Shown one piece after another: positions 37,010 through 46,320 of a DNA stretch of 64,000 nt; the first letter of the stretch is position 1, and every line of letters begins with the position of its first letter. A program made the translations under genes and the position numbers. The DNA is taken from NCBI GenBank assembly GCA_035236585.1, contig CP141134.1, forward strand, positions 20,328,414-20,392,413. Reading direction: 5' to 3'. The notes under the pieces were generated by a model. It was not told the origin of the DNA, made no database searches, and was given only the letters and a program-made list of their open reading frames with translations. The stretch is from Warburgia ugandensis. Taxonomy: Eukaryota > Streptophyta > Magnoliopsida > Canellales > Canellaceae.

Positions 37010-38792
37010 AGCACCACTCCAGGAGCCTTACAACATATTATCTGCACTCATCATTACGTCTGGCTGAAGACGTTAAACGTAGCGCTTTTCGGGAGGCAAC
37101 CCAAGGGTTTCGAGTTTACATCTCTCAACTTTCATATAGAATCCTATGTTTTCAAACATTAGGGACAATGTTTCATTCAGGTTGGGGGGTGTAGATGCAC
37201 TAAAGATTTTTCATTTTTCTTGAAAAAAAAAAAAAAAAACAACAACAACAACAACAAAAACAACAAAAAGTCTTTTTAAGTAGAGTTCCCTTACTATGAT
37301 GAGAATTGAATGTTCAAGATTTAGTAAATATACTATTTTCACCTCTTAATGGGAATACATATGATTAGTTTTGCATATCATTCATGAGTTGAAGCATTTT
37401 ATGAAAGCTACTTCTTGGAAACCATTTACACACAGCACATAATCAAGACTAATATAGAGGTATGACTTAGAGACCCTGAGGAAAATCAGTGGAGACCTAT
37501 AACCTAGTGAGACTTGAGACTATCTTCTTTTAGAGAGTTATAAGTAATTCCCTGATTTCTTCAGCGTACATACATTAGTGTGATCCTGTTATCCTTATTT
37601 TGATTAACCATCAAGAATAAAGAGGAGTAATAGCTTTAATTTCAGAAATTTATTGAATCTGATAGGCTTTAAGAAACCTAGGAAATGATATGGGCCATCC
37701 TTGCTCAACCCAGAGACATAAAGCCTACCCAACATAATATACCACTAGTTAGCCTTTTGAGCCTGTTATTAAGCCTTTTCTTTCTTAAACCCATTCACCT
37801 TAACCCAGAATAACCCATTAAAATAAATAACCATTACCCATATTCAAAATGAGTAGAGTAGAAAAAAATTCAAAAATAGGACAAAAAGTCAAAGAAGTGA
37901 GAAAAAGAATTAAATGCCTTTCTCCAAAAAAAAAAAAAAACAAAGAAAAAAAAAAAAAGAAAGACCAAAGTCTGAAGGAGAAATTCACTTCAAGAACAAA
38001 CCAAAAAGAAAAGTTGTCCTATCAGATATTCATTGAAGACATCTACTCAATTTTGAACCTTTGAAATCTTTATACCTCTTTTTTTTTTTTTTAACCTATC
38101 CTAAACCTATATTTCGTCCTAGTTAAAGACCTATTGATCTTAGGTGGACATAGCCTTAAAGAGGAGATGAAAAGAAAGAATTAAGGTGAAAGACCCCTCA
38201 TATGCTTGATGTTAACATCCACTCCTAGGGATCACTTTCCTTTGTCTCATGAGCATTAAAATGAATTATGTGAACCATCAGTTTGTTGGATTCGGTCACA
38301 TAATGAGAGGAATATGTTAAACCCCTTATCTGAGAGTTTATTTCTGAGCGTATACCTGTGAGGATTTGAGGTCAAGGCATATTTCTAATGGAATGTAAGC
38401 ATATCCAATTAGAAGTCAAGATTTATGTGATTGTACACACACATATGCACTCTGAGAAATAGCTCAAATAAAATATCTTTAATATGTGTATGTTGTGTAA
38501 AATTGTCAAATCCTCTTCATTAAGTTGTGAAAAACTAGTCAATTTGCTAATGAATGAGGATTCTCTGAGATAAAATAGGGAACTCGACTTTACTGAATTT
38601 TGTGGGTATATTCACTGTAAACCCTCACGAGGCATAACTCGTCCACTAGGGGGAACCTAGAAGTTCAAGGGCTTGTTGCATATGCTAAATGCAATCGTGA
38701 GTACCTACGAAAATGGCATCTTGTACCAGTTTTGTATAAAATAGTTGTCTGCATGTTTTGCTAGGGACTCGCAAAATGCTGGTTGGGGTGTG
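37010..38792 (+). other. 3' noncoding spacer and purine tract of Athila Y
   Basis: About 1.8 kb between integrase and the 3' LTR. It holds a hairpin plus G-run (37154-37190), an A-rich tract with a lysine-rich short ORF, and the conserved blocks CTCACGAGGC and GAGTACCTACGAAAATGGC. The run GGTTGGGGTGTG (38781-38792) touches the LTR and is the candidate plus-strand primer. Some Athila elements carry an env-like ORF here; none is seen. Confidence 0.7.
37849..38064 (+). other. Lysine-rich short ORF in the Athila Y spacer (71 codons)
   Basis: ATG-initiated and strongly basic, with long Lys runs coded by poly-A, ending QIFIEDIYSILNL. The counterpart in copy C (8810-9076) has a related end. No domain recognised; it may only reflect A-rich sequence. 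Confidence 0.3.
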
Positions 38793-40485
38793 TGTTAATT
38801 GCTTAATTTTGGCTAAAAGACCCCTAGTTTAGCATTCAATTAGATCATCTATCATCCAAATCTCAAAATTTAGCTTGATTAACCATCTAAACCTTAATCA
38901 ACGGTTAGATGATCATTTGAGCTTATTAAAGGATTAATGTACGGTTTGATTATTCTAATTTAGCGTTTTATTTTGTAGATCAACTAAAAGAAATTTGATG
39001 GCTCGGATTTAATCTCTATGGTGTGGATCAAGTAGAGAATCAAGGAAGAATCCTAATTGAATTACAAGAGGAAGAATCCTAATTGAATAAAAAAGGCAAG
39101 AGTCATAATCAACAAGGAGTTCTAAGTGGAAAAGGCCATAGAATTCTAACTCTTCAAGGGTAGAAGATAAGGAAGGAAATGGAGAAAAACAAGGAAGGGA
39201 AAGGCTATAAAGAGGAAGCTGTATGGGGGAGAGGTGGTTGGTTTTTCTTTGGTCTTTATTGTTCAATTTTCTTTCCTTTGTTATACTTTCCTTTCAATCT
39301 CCATTCATCGTTTTTTATCCAAACGCATCAACCCCACTGGCATTTGCTTTCCACAGGCACACGAGAGCCCGACTTAGTTGATACACCTCCATTGCGTCTC
39401 TCTTCTTTGTGGTTCTTGACCGGCCATCTCTATCAGCCAACATAGGCTGGCCACTCTTCACTTCGTTTTTCTTCTCGTTATTCTTCTTATGCCCATTATT
39501 CTCCGAACAGACGGCCACTTTCTCGAGCCGAGAGAGCCCTCCTCCTTCCTCTACTTTCTTCATAATCCTCACGCACCATCCGATCACCGGCCATTGCTTC
39601 TTGAAATCTTCATTGCCTGTGTTCCTCTCTCCCTCTTTTCTCCCGGTCGAACAAGACGACGCCCAGAAGGGGCGTCGTTTTCCTCTCACCGGAAGAGCCT
39701 CCCCAGCCTAGGATCAAGTCGGGCGAGTCTAGCCTGACTGTGCTACGCCCATCTCCAAGCAGACGACGTCCAGGCACATTCGCTGCAGATTTTCACCGGC
39801 CAGGAGCAAGCCCCAGTCCAGATCAAATCCAGCACCACCGGGCCAACATAGGCATGAACCCAGAAATTGGAAGACGCCTAGAGACTTAGATAGTCGGCTC
39901 CAGTGTTTTTCTCTTCATCGGACGTCTCGGAGAAGGAAACCCGAACTGGGTTTCCTCTGGCGTTGCTGCCATTTTCCCCTTCTCTCCACCGAATCCATCT
40001 TCTCCACAGGCCTTCTCCTTCATTGGGTTTTCTTGGTTTTTTGTTAAAAACCAGAGTTTGAACAGAATGACAGTTTTGCCCTTCATCTTTAACTGAAATG
40101 ACAAATCTGTTCAATTCCAGTAATGACATCTGCGTCCATTGTTTAATGACATCTGTATCCCCATTTTATTTACATATGTGTCCTTGTTCTATTTAAGCTT
40201 TATTTCATCCATCTTTTGACAGTGTTATCCATGGACAATGCCATCCAAGGACAGTGTGATTCAAGGACGTTTTGATTACTTTTATGTTGTTCTCTGAAAT
40301 TGAAAGTTATTTAAAGTGCATCAATTGAATAAATCTGAATAATTATGCTAGTTTTTTTTTTTCTCATCAAATTTCAAGTAATTAAATTTTATTAAAAACT
40401 CCAATTAAAGCGAGTCCCTGTGGGTTCGACCCGTATTTGCATAGCTATACTACAATAGCCCGTGCATTTGCGGAAAACATCAACA
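38793..40485 (+). repeat. 3' LTR of Athila Y (1693 bp)
   Basis: Matches 28740-30430 nearly base for base, with the same TG...CA ends, followed by the target duplication CCACT. TATA box at 39206-39211; U5 block at 40411-40473. Differences from the 5' LTR cluster around 39505-39535 and 39780-40140. Confidence 0.97.
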
Positions 40486-40925
40486 CCACTTACAAGTAGA
40501 GTTAGAATGAAAGGCATATTGGGCTATCAAAAAGCTCAATTTAAAATTAGATCCTGCTGGAACCCATTAAAAACTCCAACTTAATGAGTTAGAAGAATTA
40601 AGAAAGAATGATTATGATTCTACTCAGCTATACAAAGATTGGATGAAGGTTAACCATGATTTTCAAATCTTAAGGAAATCCTTCACACCTGGACAAAAGC
40701 TCTTGTGTATAATTCAAGATTGCATCACTTTTTAGGCAAGCTCAGATCTTGATGGATTGGACCATACATAATACACACAGTATATCCTCATGGGATCATC
40801 AAGATTGAGAAAGAAGGTAAGATCCAAAAAGTAAAAGGTCAGATGTTAAAACCTTTCTTAGAATGCCTAACCCTGAGATTGAAGAAACACTGTTAGAGGC
40901 ACCTCATTATCATGACCCGCCTTAG
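40486..40925 (+). pseudogene. Integrase C-terminus of old Athila copy E (continuation of 28739)
   Basis: Starts with the target duplication CCACT and continues integrase homology at the residue where 28739 broke off (AYWAIKKLN, then the segment equivalent to [12 protein letters not shown]). It ends near a TAG at 40923, equivalent to the natural pol end of Y. It has early stops and frameshifts. Confidence 0.85.
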
Positions 40926-42295
40926 AATCTTCCAGGGAACCTAACAGATCATAGTCTTTGCACTCATGACTACATCTGGCTGAAGACATAAAACTTAACA
41001 CTCACTAGGAGGCAACCCAAATGTTATTCAAATCTCAGTCTTCTACAATTTTCCATGTTCATGTAAGATCCTATGTTTTCAACATTGGGGACAATGTTTC
41101 ATTCAGGTTGGGGGTGTGGATGTACGTAGAGATTTTGAATTTTTTTTTGAGTTTTTGAAAAAAAAATATATTTTAAAGGTAAAGTTCCCTTACTATGATG
41201 AGAATTGGATTTTAAGAAACTTAGCAATTCTATTGTTTTCACCTCTTAATGGAAGTGTATATGGCTAGTTTTGCATATTATTCATGTGTTGAAGCATTTT
41301 ATGAAGATTAATTCTAGAAAAACAATTACACACAACATATATTCAAGACTAATAGAGAGGTATGACTTAGAGACCCTGAAGAAAATTAGTGGAGACTTAT
41401 AATTCAGTGAAGTTTAGAGACTATCTTCTTTCAGAGAGTTATAAATCCATAATTTCTTTAGCAACATAGTTTAGTGTGATCCTAGTATCCTTGTTTTGGT
41501 TAACTACTAAGAATAAACAAGAGTAATAGCTTTCTTTCCTAAAAATTTATTGAATCTGAAAGGCTTTAAGAAACCTAGGGAATAATATATGCCATCTTTG
41601 TGCATCCTAGAGACATAAATTTACTCGATACAATATACTACTAGTTAGCCCCTTAAGCCTATTATTAAGCCTTTTTTTTTTTTTTCTTTTTTCTTTTCTC
41701 AACCTTACTTACCTTAACCAAAAAAAAGAAAAAAGAAATAAAGATCCATCTATTACCCTTTTTAAAAATGAGTACAATTAGTAGAAAAAGTTCAAAAAGT
41801 TAAAGAAGTGAAAATGAGAAGTCTTTTTCTCAAAGAAGGCAAAAGAAAAAGAAAAAAAGAAAAAAGAAAAAGAAAGAGTAAAAATAGAGGAGAAATTTTG
41901 AAAGAAAAAGACAAGAATGCCAAAGATATTCACTTTAGTATAGTTAAGGTTCAATAGTCTAATAATCAAAAGAAGAACTCTACTCAATTTTGAACCTTTC
42001 AAACCATTATATCTTTCTTTTTTAAACTTGTCCCAAGCCTACATTTCGTCCCATTTAAAGAATTGTGGATCTTAGGTGGAACATAGCCTTAAAGAGTATA
42101 TTAAAAAAGGAATTAAGGTAAATTACTTCTACTATTCTTAGTGATGACATCCATTCTTAGGGATCACTTTCCTTTGTCTCTTTAGCACTTAAATTATTAT
42201 TTTTTTATGTGAATCATTAGCTTTGTTGGGTCTAGTCACATAATGGGAGAAATATATTCAACCCTTTTCTAAGAGCTTCACTTTTGAGAGTATAC
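40926..42295 (+). other. 3' spacer of Athila copy E, with its last part deleted
   Basis: Matches 37010-38360 of Y, including the hairpin AACATTGGGGACAATGTTT (41081-41099) followed by a G-run, and the A-rich tract (41770-41960). About 430 bases found in Y between GTATAC and the LTR (conserved blocks and purine tract) are absent, and the spacer passes directly into LTR sequence at 42296. Noncoding. Confidence 0.7.
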
Positions 42296-43850
42296 TAATA
42301 AGTATTCAATTTTGTATAAAAAGTACCCAATTAGCAGGTCATTTGTTATAACTTATAGTGTTAAATTAGGTGTTTTAGTTGAAATTTTGTAACACATGCA
42401 TTGCTGACCTAATAATTCAAAATTGTAGTATTTTACAGGTTCAGAGGCTAATCCGGAGTAAGTATGTGAATGATCATAATTTGTTAGAAATTAATCAGGG
42501 TTTTTCTTCTTTTATAGGTATTGAGAAGGTAATCAAAGGTTGCCATTGATCAAGATGAAAATTGAAGCCATTCCTGAGGTTTCCTAGTCTAACTAGGAAA
42601 CCTAAGCAAGCCAAAGCCTAAATGTCATCAATCAAGGGTGTAATGAAGGTTTAAGATAATCTTAAGGCAAGCAAAAAGGTAAATGAAGAAGCAGAAGGTG
42701 ACAAGAAATGAACCCAAGCCCAAGTCAAGCATTTTCACCACCTTTGCATGTGAGCCATTCAAGCTACTTAGCTATGAAAAAGGATGATAAACCACACAAG
42801 CTACTCAAGTCTTGAACCCAATCATTGAAGCCACTTAAGCCACCAAGGAATGAGCCATCAAAGTGAGTCATCAAACCAAGGACAAGTGCCACATAGAGCC
42901 AGACTATTGGAGCATCAATTCAAGCAACTCTCTTATATTGAAAGTGTGATTTTTAAGGGATTTTAAGAGATTAATGTAAAAGGCAAGATGACCATACATT
43001 AAGAGGCCCATCAAGAGAGAAAAACCCATTTTCCTAATCCACTCATCTTACTAGGGTTCCACGTTTTTAAGTCAAGGAGGGAGCAACCCTCCAAGAGGAG
43101 GATGCCTCTTGCTTAGTTGGCAAAATCGTGGTTTCCTAATTAGGAGACCCTAATCTAAGTTCATATAAACATGTAAAAATTCTAGGTTTTCTTCTAGATT
43201 TTTCTCATTATTTTCTTTCTTATTTTCCTCACTCTTCCCACCATTCAAATTCCATCTAATTAGAATGGTGGAGAGCCACTTTTCTTCTATGGAAAAGGAT
43301 GCCTTTCCTCCCTTCTAATTTAGAAATCAGCTAGCTCATATTTATTTATCTCTTATATTATCTTTAATGACATTATTCCTATTTAAAATTTCTCCTCATA
43401 ACCTTTCTTATTAATTACCCTAACCCTATGGCCACTTTCCTCATGTTTTCAGCCCCTCTTAAGTTAGAAAACCACTCATCTATATATAGCCCCATGTTCC
43501 TTATAAATTTTCTAAGTAGAGGTGGGTGAGACACCTTAAAACATAACTTCCTTTGGTATTATTTGCTACTGGACTTTGGGATTTCTTATATGCTTTTCTT
43601 TCTTTGGATTTCTAGTTATTTTCTTAGTAATTTACTCTCCATTTTAGGTTAATAGTTTTCTTGCTTTAGTTTAGTTTTTCATTACTTTAGTTTCCATTGT
43701 TTTGCTTTATAGTTTTGCACGTTCCTTTTCATCTAGTTTCTCCTTCTTTATTTACCCTAATTTTACTTGTTTTCTTTGTTATTCCCATAAAGAACTATTA
43801 TTTGAGTCTTACTTTGCAACCGGAGAGAGGTGGTCAAATCCTAACTCAGC
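42296..43850 (+). repeat. 3' LTR of Athila copy E (right end uncertain)
   Basis: Begins TAATAAGTATTCAATTTTGT, matching the LTR start at 19589 except that TG has become TA. Shares the repeated AAGCCA-type wording and further blocks with the arms of the palindrome at 9785-12324 for the first 700 bases or so. No TG...CA end or target duplication could be fixed on the right, so the end is approximate. No gene is seen. Confidence 0.55.
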
Positions 43851-43975
43851 AAGTCAGAGCCACGTGATAGATTGTTAATAAACTTGCAGTGGCCATGTCA
43901 TGAAACGTAATGGCGTGTTAATCCATATTTTGCGATTTGGGTGAAATTGTGAATACCACCAAATTATTTCAAAAT

Positions 43976-44300
43976 GGGATTTTTGCAAAAAAAACCATTA
44001 CATTATGGCGTTTGTGCAAGAAAACCTCCTTTTATTGTTTTTGCAGATTTGCTATTAAAATTTACACAGCATTGCAAATTTGCCATTCTGCATTGCTTTC
44101 ACCGGTTATTACCGTGTACAATAAAAAAATCCCAGTTTTGCCCTTTGCAGTTTCTGCTCTGTTTGACGACTTTCTCCATTTTTGTTCAACGATCGTTCGA
44201 CGATGATGGACTTCGTCGTGCTTCACTGGAGATCTAGATCTGCTTCCCATTTCTATCATCGCACCCCCTAAAATCCATTTCAACCATTTCAGTCGCCTTC
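43976..44300 (+). repeat. Left terminal inverted repeat of the Pack-MULE
   Basis: Pairs with the reverse complement of 45563-45893. Shared blocks include CAGCATTGCAAATTTGCCAT, AAAAAAATCCCAGTTTTGCC, GTTCAACGATCGTTCGAC and GGACTTCGTCGTGCTTC. Confidence 0.93.
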
Positions 44301-44450
44301 CTTCACCAACAAACGTTTTCATTTGGACCGCGCCTCCCTCTCTCTGTGATTCATCCATCCTCTTCAAGTCTTACAGAACGCCCTCATCTGCGATGCTTAC
44401 AGCCACCTCTCGAAGGGCCAAGGAACCAACTAGTGGCAGATCCATTCCCA

Positions 44451-44718
44451 ATGGCCTTCGTTAAGGCTCAGAAGTCTAAGGCTTACTTCAAGCATTTTCA
44501 AGTGAAGTTCAAGAGAGGGAGAGAGGGAAAGATTGATTACCAGCCCAGGATTCGGCTCATTAATTAGAACAAGAACAAGTTCAATACTCCCAAATATCAT
44601 TTTGTCGGCCGCTTTACAAACAAGGATATTATCGCACAGATAACATCTGCAACTATTGCTGGTGATATGATCCTTGCAGCAGCTTATGCTCATGAACTCC
44701 CTCGATATGGCCTAGAAG
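44451..44718 (+). pseudogene. RPL5: Captured 5' fragment of a ribosomal protein L5 gene
   Basis: From the ATG at 44451 the translation begins [14 protein letters not shown] and continues with [25 protein letters not shown], and [17 protein letters not shown]. This is the well-conserved N-terminal third of plant cytosolic ribosomal protein L5 (uL18), which binds 5S rRNA in the large subunit. A TAG at 44565-44567 replaces a Gln codon. Homology stops near 44718, where SWI3C sequence starts. No intron is visible across about 270 coding bases, consistent with capture of a spliced or retroposed copy, though that depends on the parent gene's introns. It is not functional as L5. Confidence 0.9.
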
Positions 44719-44727
44719 TTGGTTTGA

Positions 44728-45540
44728 CCCCATGTTGTACCAATGCACTCGGATTGGTTTTTTGTTGGGTACAATTCACGGATTGGAACGACAAGTAATG
44801 CTGCATTTTTTCTCTGGGAAGCCCAGCGAACACACACCAGAAAAGTACATTGCACTTAGGAATGAGGTTGTTGCAAAGTGTATGGACAACCCGAAAAAGA
44901 GAATATCTGTTAGTGATTGCCAGGGTTTGGCTGTGGGCATTGATATAGGAGACGTCAACCGGAGTAATAGGTTTTTGTATCACTGGGGAATTGCCAATTA
45001 CATGGCTCGAGCAGCAGCTGAGCCAAATTTTGGTGTTCTACAGGAGTATGTTAATGGGGAGATTCATATTTCATCTGCTGCTTTGAGATCAATTGACAGT
45101 TTGATTTATTTTGATAGGCCGAAGAGCAAACTTAGACTGGAGGATGTTTTTTTTTTCTGTATCTGGCAGTTCTGATGTTGTAGAGAGTGACTTTGATAGT
45201 AAGATTCAGGAGCGGTTGACGGAAAACCATTGCAATTACTACACATGGCCATTGACTAATAAATACCATCAATTGCAGCAGGAGTCAAAGAGAATGAAGC
45301 TGAAGTTAAAGCAGTTTGTAGAAGTGGAGACTTTACTGCTGAAAGAATGCGAACAGGTTCAAAGGACCAGGCAAAGGCTTGCAGCTGAGAGAGCACGGAT
45401 GATATCAACTCGGTTCGGACTAGTAGGATCTATCAACAAGCTCCCGTACTCGTTAACAACAATACAAACAACAGACGTTCAGCCATCCCTGGTTCACCTG
45501 CACAGCCATTCATTCCCCAGCAACAAATTAGTCTCTCAGC
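44728..45540 (+). pseudogene. SWI3C: Captured SWI3C fragment with the SANT region missing
   Basis: Two parts. The SWIRM domain (44780-45140) reads [47 protein letters not shown], then AALRSIDSLIYF. After a T-run at 45145-45155 the frame shifts by one. DFDSKIQERLTENHCNY (start of the ZZ-type region) follows, joined in frame near 45290 to the C-terminal coiled coil RMKLKLKQFVEVETLLLKEC and AAERARMISTRFG. In full SWI3C several hundred residues, including the SANT domain, lie between. SWI3C is a core subunit of plant SWI/SNF chromatin remodelers. The frame change and lost SANT rule out normal function; a short coiled-coil peptide (45111-45614 is open) is conceivable. Confidence 0.88.
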
Positions 45541-45562
45541 TCAAAAGAAGGCGACTAAAAAG

Positions 45563-45893
45563 GCCGAAATGGGTTTTAGGGGTTGCGACAACAGAAATGG
45601 GGAGCGTAATGTAGATCTCCGGCGAAGCACGACGAAGTCCGTCGTTGTCGAACGATCGTTGAACAGAAATGGAGAACGATCGTCGTCGTCGTCATTGAAC
45701 AGAGCAGAAACTGCAGAGGGCAAAACTGGGATTTTTTTATTTTACACGGTAATTCTAGGTGAAAGCAATGTAGAATGGCAAATTTGCAATGCTGCGTAAA
45801 TTTTATTGGCAAATCCGCAAAAACGATAAAAGGTTAGGTTTTTTTGCAAAAATGCATAATGTAATGTTTTTTTTTTTTTTTGGCAAAAATCCC
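45563..45893 (-). repeat. Right terminal inverted repeat of the Pack-MULE
   Basis: Reverse complement of the left repeat, with a longer T-run near its outer end (45867-45881) and extra GTC triplets at 45681-45692. The 9-bp duplication follows immediately. Confidence 0.93.
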
Positions 45894-45902
45894 TTTCAAA
45901 AT

Positions 45903-46089
45903 TGAGGGTTTATTTAATCCAACTTCCCAAAAAACTTTCAACCATGGGGCATGCCTGGAACTGGGATTGGGACTGAGAAACCCTGAGTCACTCGATTTCC
46001 CAATTTCTTCCGATCCAGCGTCAGTGGAGAAAGTGGACGAGGAGCAACGATCTCCCTCGGATCAGGCCAGTTTTTCACCCGAAAACCAG
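45903..46089 (+). other. Candidate 5' untranslated exon and promoter edge of the sialyltransferase-like gene
   Basis: Non-repetitive, moderately GC-rich sequence directly after the Pack-MULE, ending at a plausible donor CCAG/GTGCGC (46090). A plausible partner acceptor, TTGGCAG at 48247, lies 14 bases before the exon carrying the ATG at 48261. Pyrimidine-rich tracts (CTCTCTCTCT) follow, as in many plant 5' leaders. This is inference; no TATA box is clear and a transcript would be needed. Confidence 0.35.
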
Positions 46090-46129
46090 GTGCGCCCTCT
46101 CTCTCTCTTCTGCCACGTCGTGTTGGATT

Positions 46130-46320
46130 GCCGGTTGAGAAGGTTCACCAGCCACTTTGGTTGTTTCAGTGGCCGGTAGCCATCTGCAACAGCAACCTGA
46201 ACTCTCTCTCTCTCTCTCTCTGCTGCATGGTATTGGGTTGCCGTTGGAAAAGGTTTGCCGGCCACTATTTTGTTTCGCTGGCCGTAGCCATCTGCAACAG
46301 CAGCCCAAACTCTCACTTGG
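46130..46320 (+). repeat. Degenerate tandem duplication of about 110 bp
   Basis: Blocks near 46135-46205 and 46246-46315 share AAGGTT, CAGTGGCCGGTAGCCATCTG (second copy CGCTGGCCGTAGCCATCTG), CAACAGCA and AACTCTC. A (TC)n run lies between them. It is in the presumed 5' intron. Confidence 0.7.

Larger units (their letters stand above)
28740..40485 (+). mobile_element. Nearly complete Athila-type Ty3/gypsy retrotransposon (copy Y), nested in copy E
   Basis: The element has LTRs at 28740-30430 and 38793-40485 (1691 and 1693 bp, differing at roughly 25 sites by eye), both starting TGTTAATT and ending CATCAACA. A perfect 5-bp target duplication, CCACT, lies at 28735-28739 and 40486-40490. Internal parts in order: tRNA-Asp-type primer site, 1.1-kb leader, gag, protease, RT, RNase H, integrase, and a 1.8-kb noncoding spacer ending in a G-rich tract. 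Total 11,746 bp. The flanks join to restore the integrase of copy E. Gag-pol keeps one frame but has five stops and an RNase H deletion, so it cannot move by itself. No env-like ORF was recognised. Confidence 0.96.
43976..45893 (+). mobile_element. Pack-MULE-like Mutator element (1918 bp) carrying RPL5 and SWI3C fragments
   Basis: Long terminal inverted repeats (43976 to about 44300; about 45563-45893) both start GGGATTTTTGC when read inward, and the element is flanked by a perfect 9-bp duplication, TTTCAAAAT (43967-43975, 45894-45902). A 9-bp duplication with TIRs of this length is the mark of Mutator-like elements. No transposase is present. The interior holds pieces of two cellular genes in plus orientation, so it is best called a Pack-MULE. 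It must have been moved by a transposase from elsewhere. TIRs are similar but not identical (one indel of about 13 bases), suggesting moderate age. Confidence 0.93.

Noticed and set aside
44062-44367. 101-codon minus-strand frame
   Set aside because: It lies mostly in the left TIR and runs antisense to the captured fragment; no similarity is apparent.
45880-46179. 99-codon frame starting in the right TIR of the Pack-MULE
   Set aside because: It crosses the transposon border and resembles no protein; the later part is more likely an untranslated leader.
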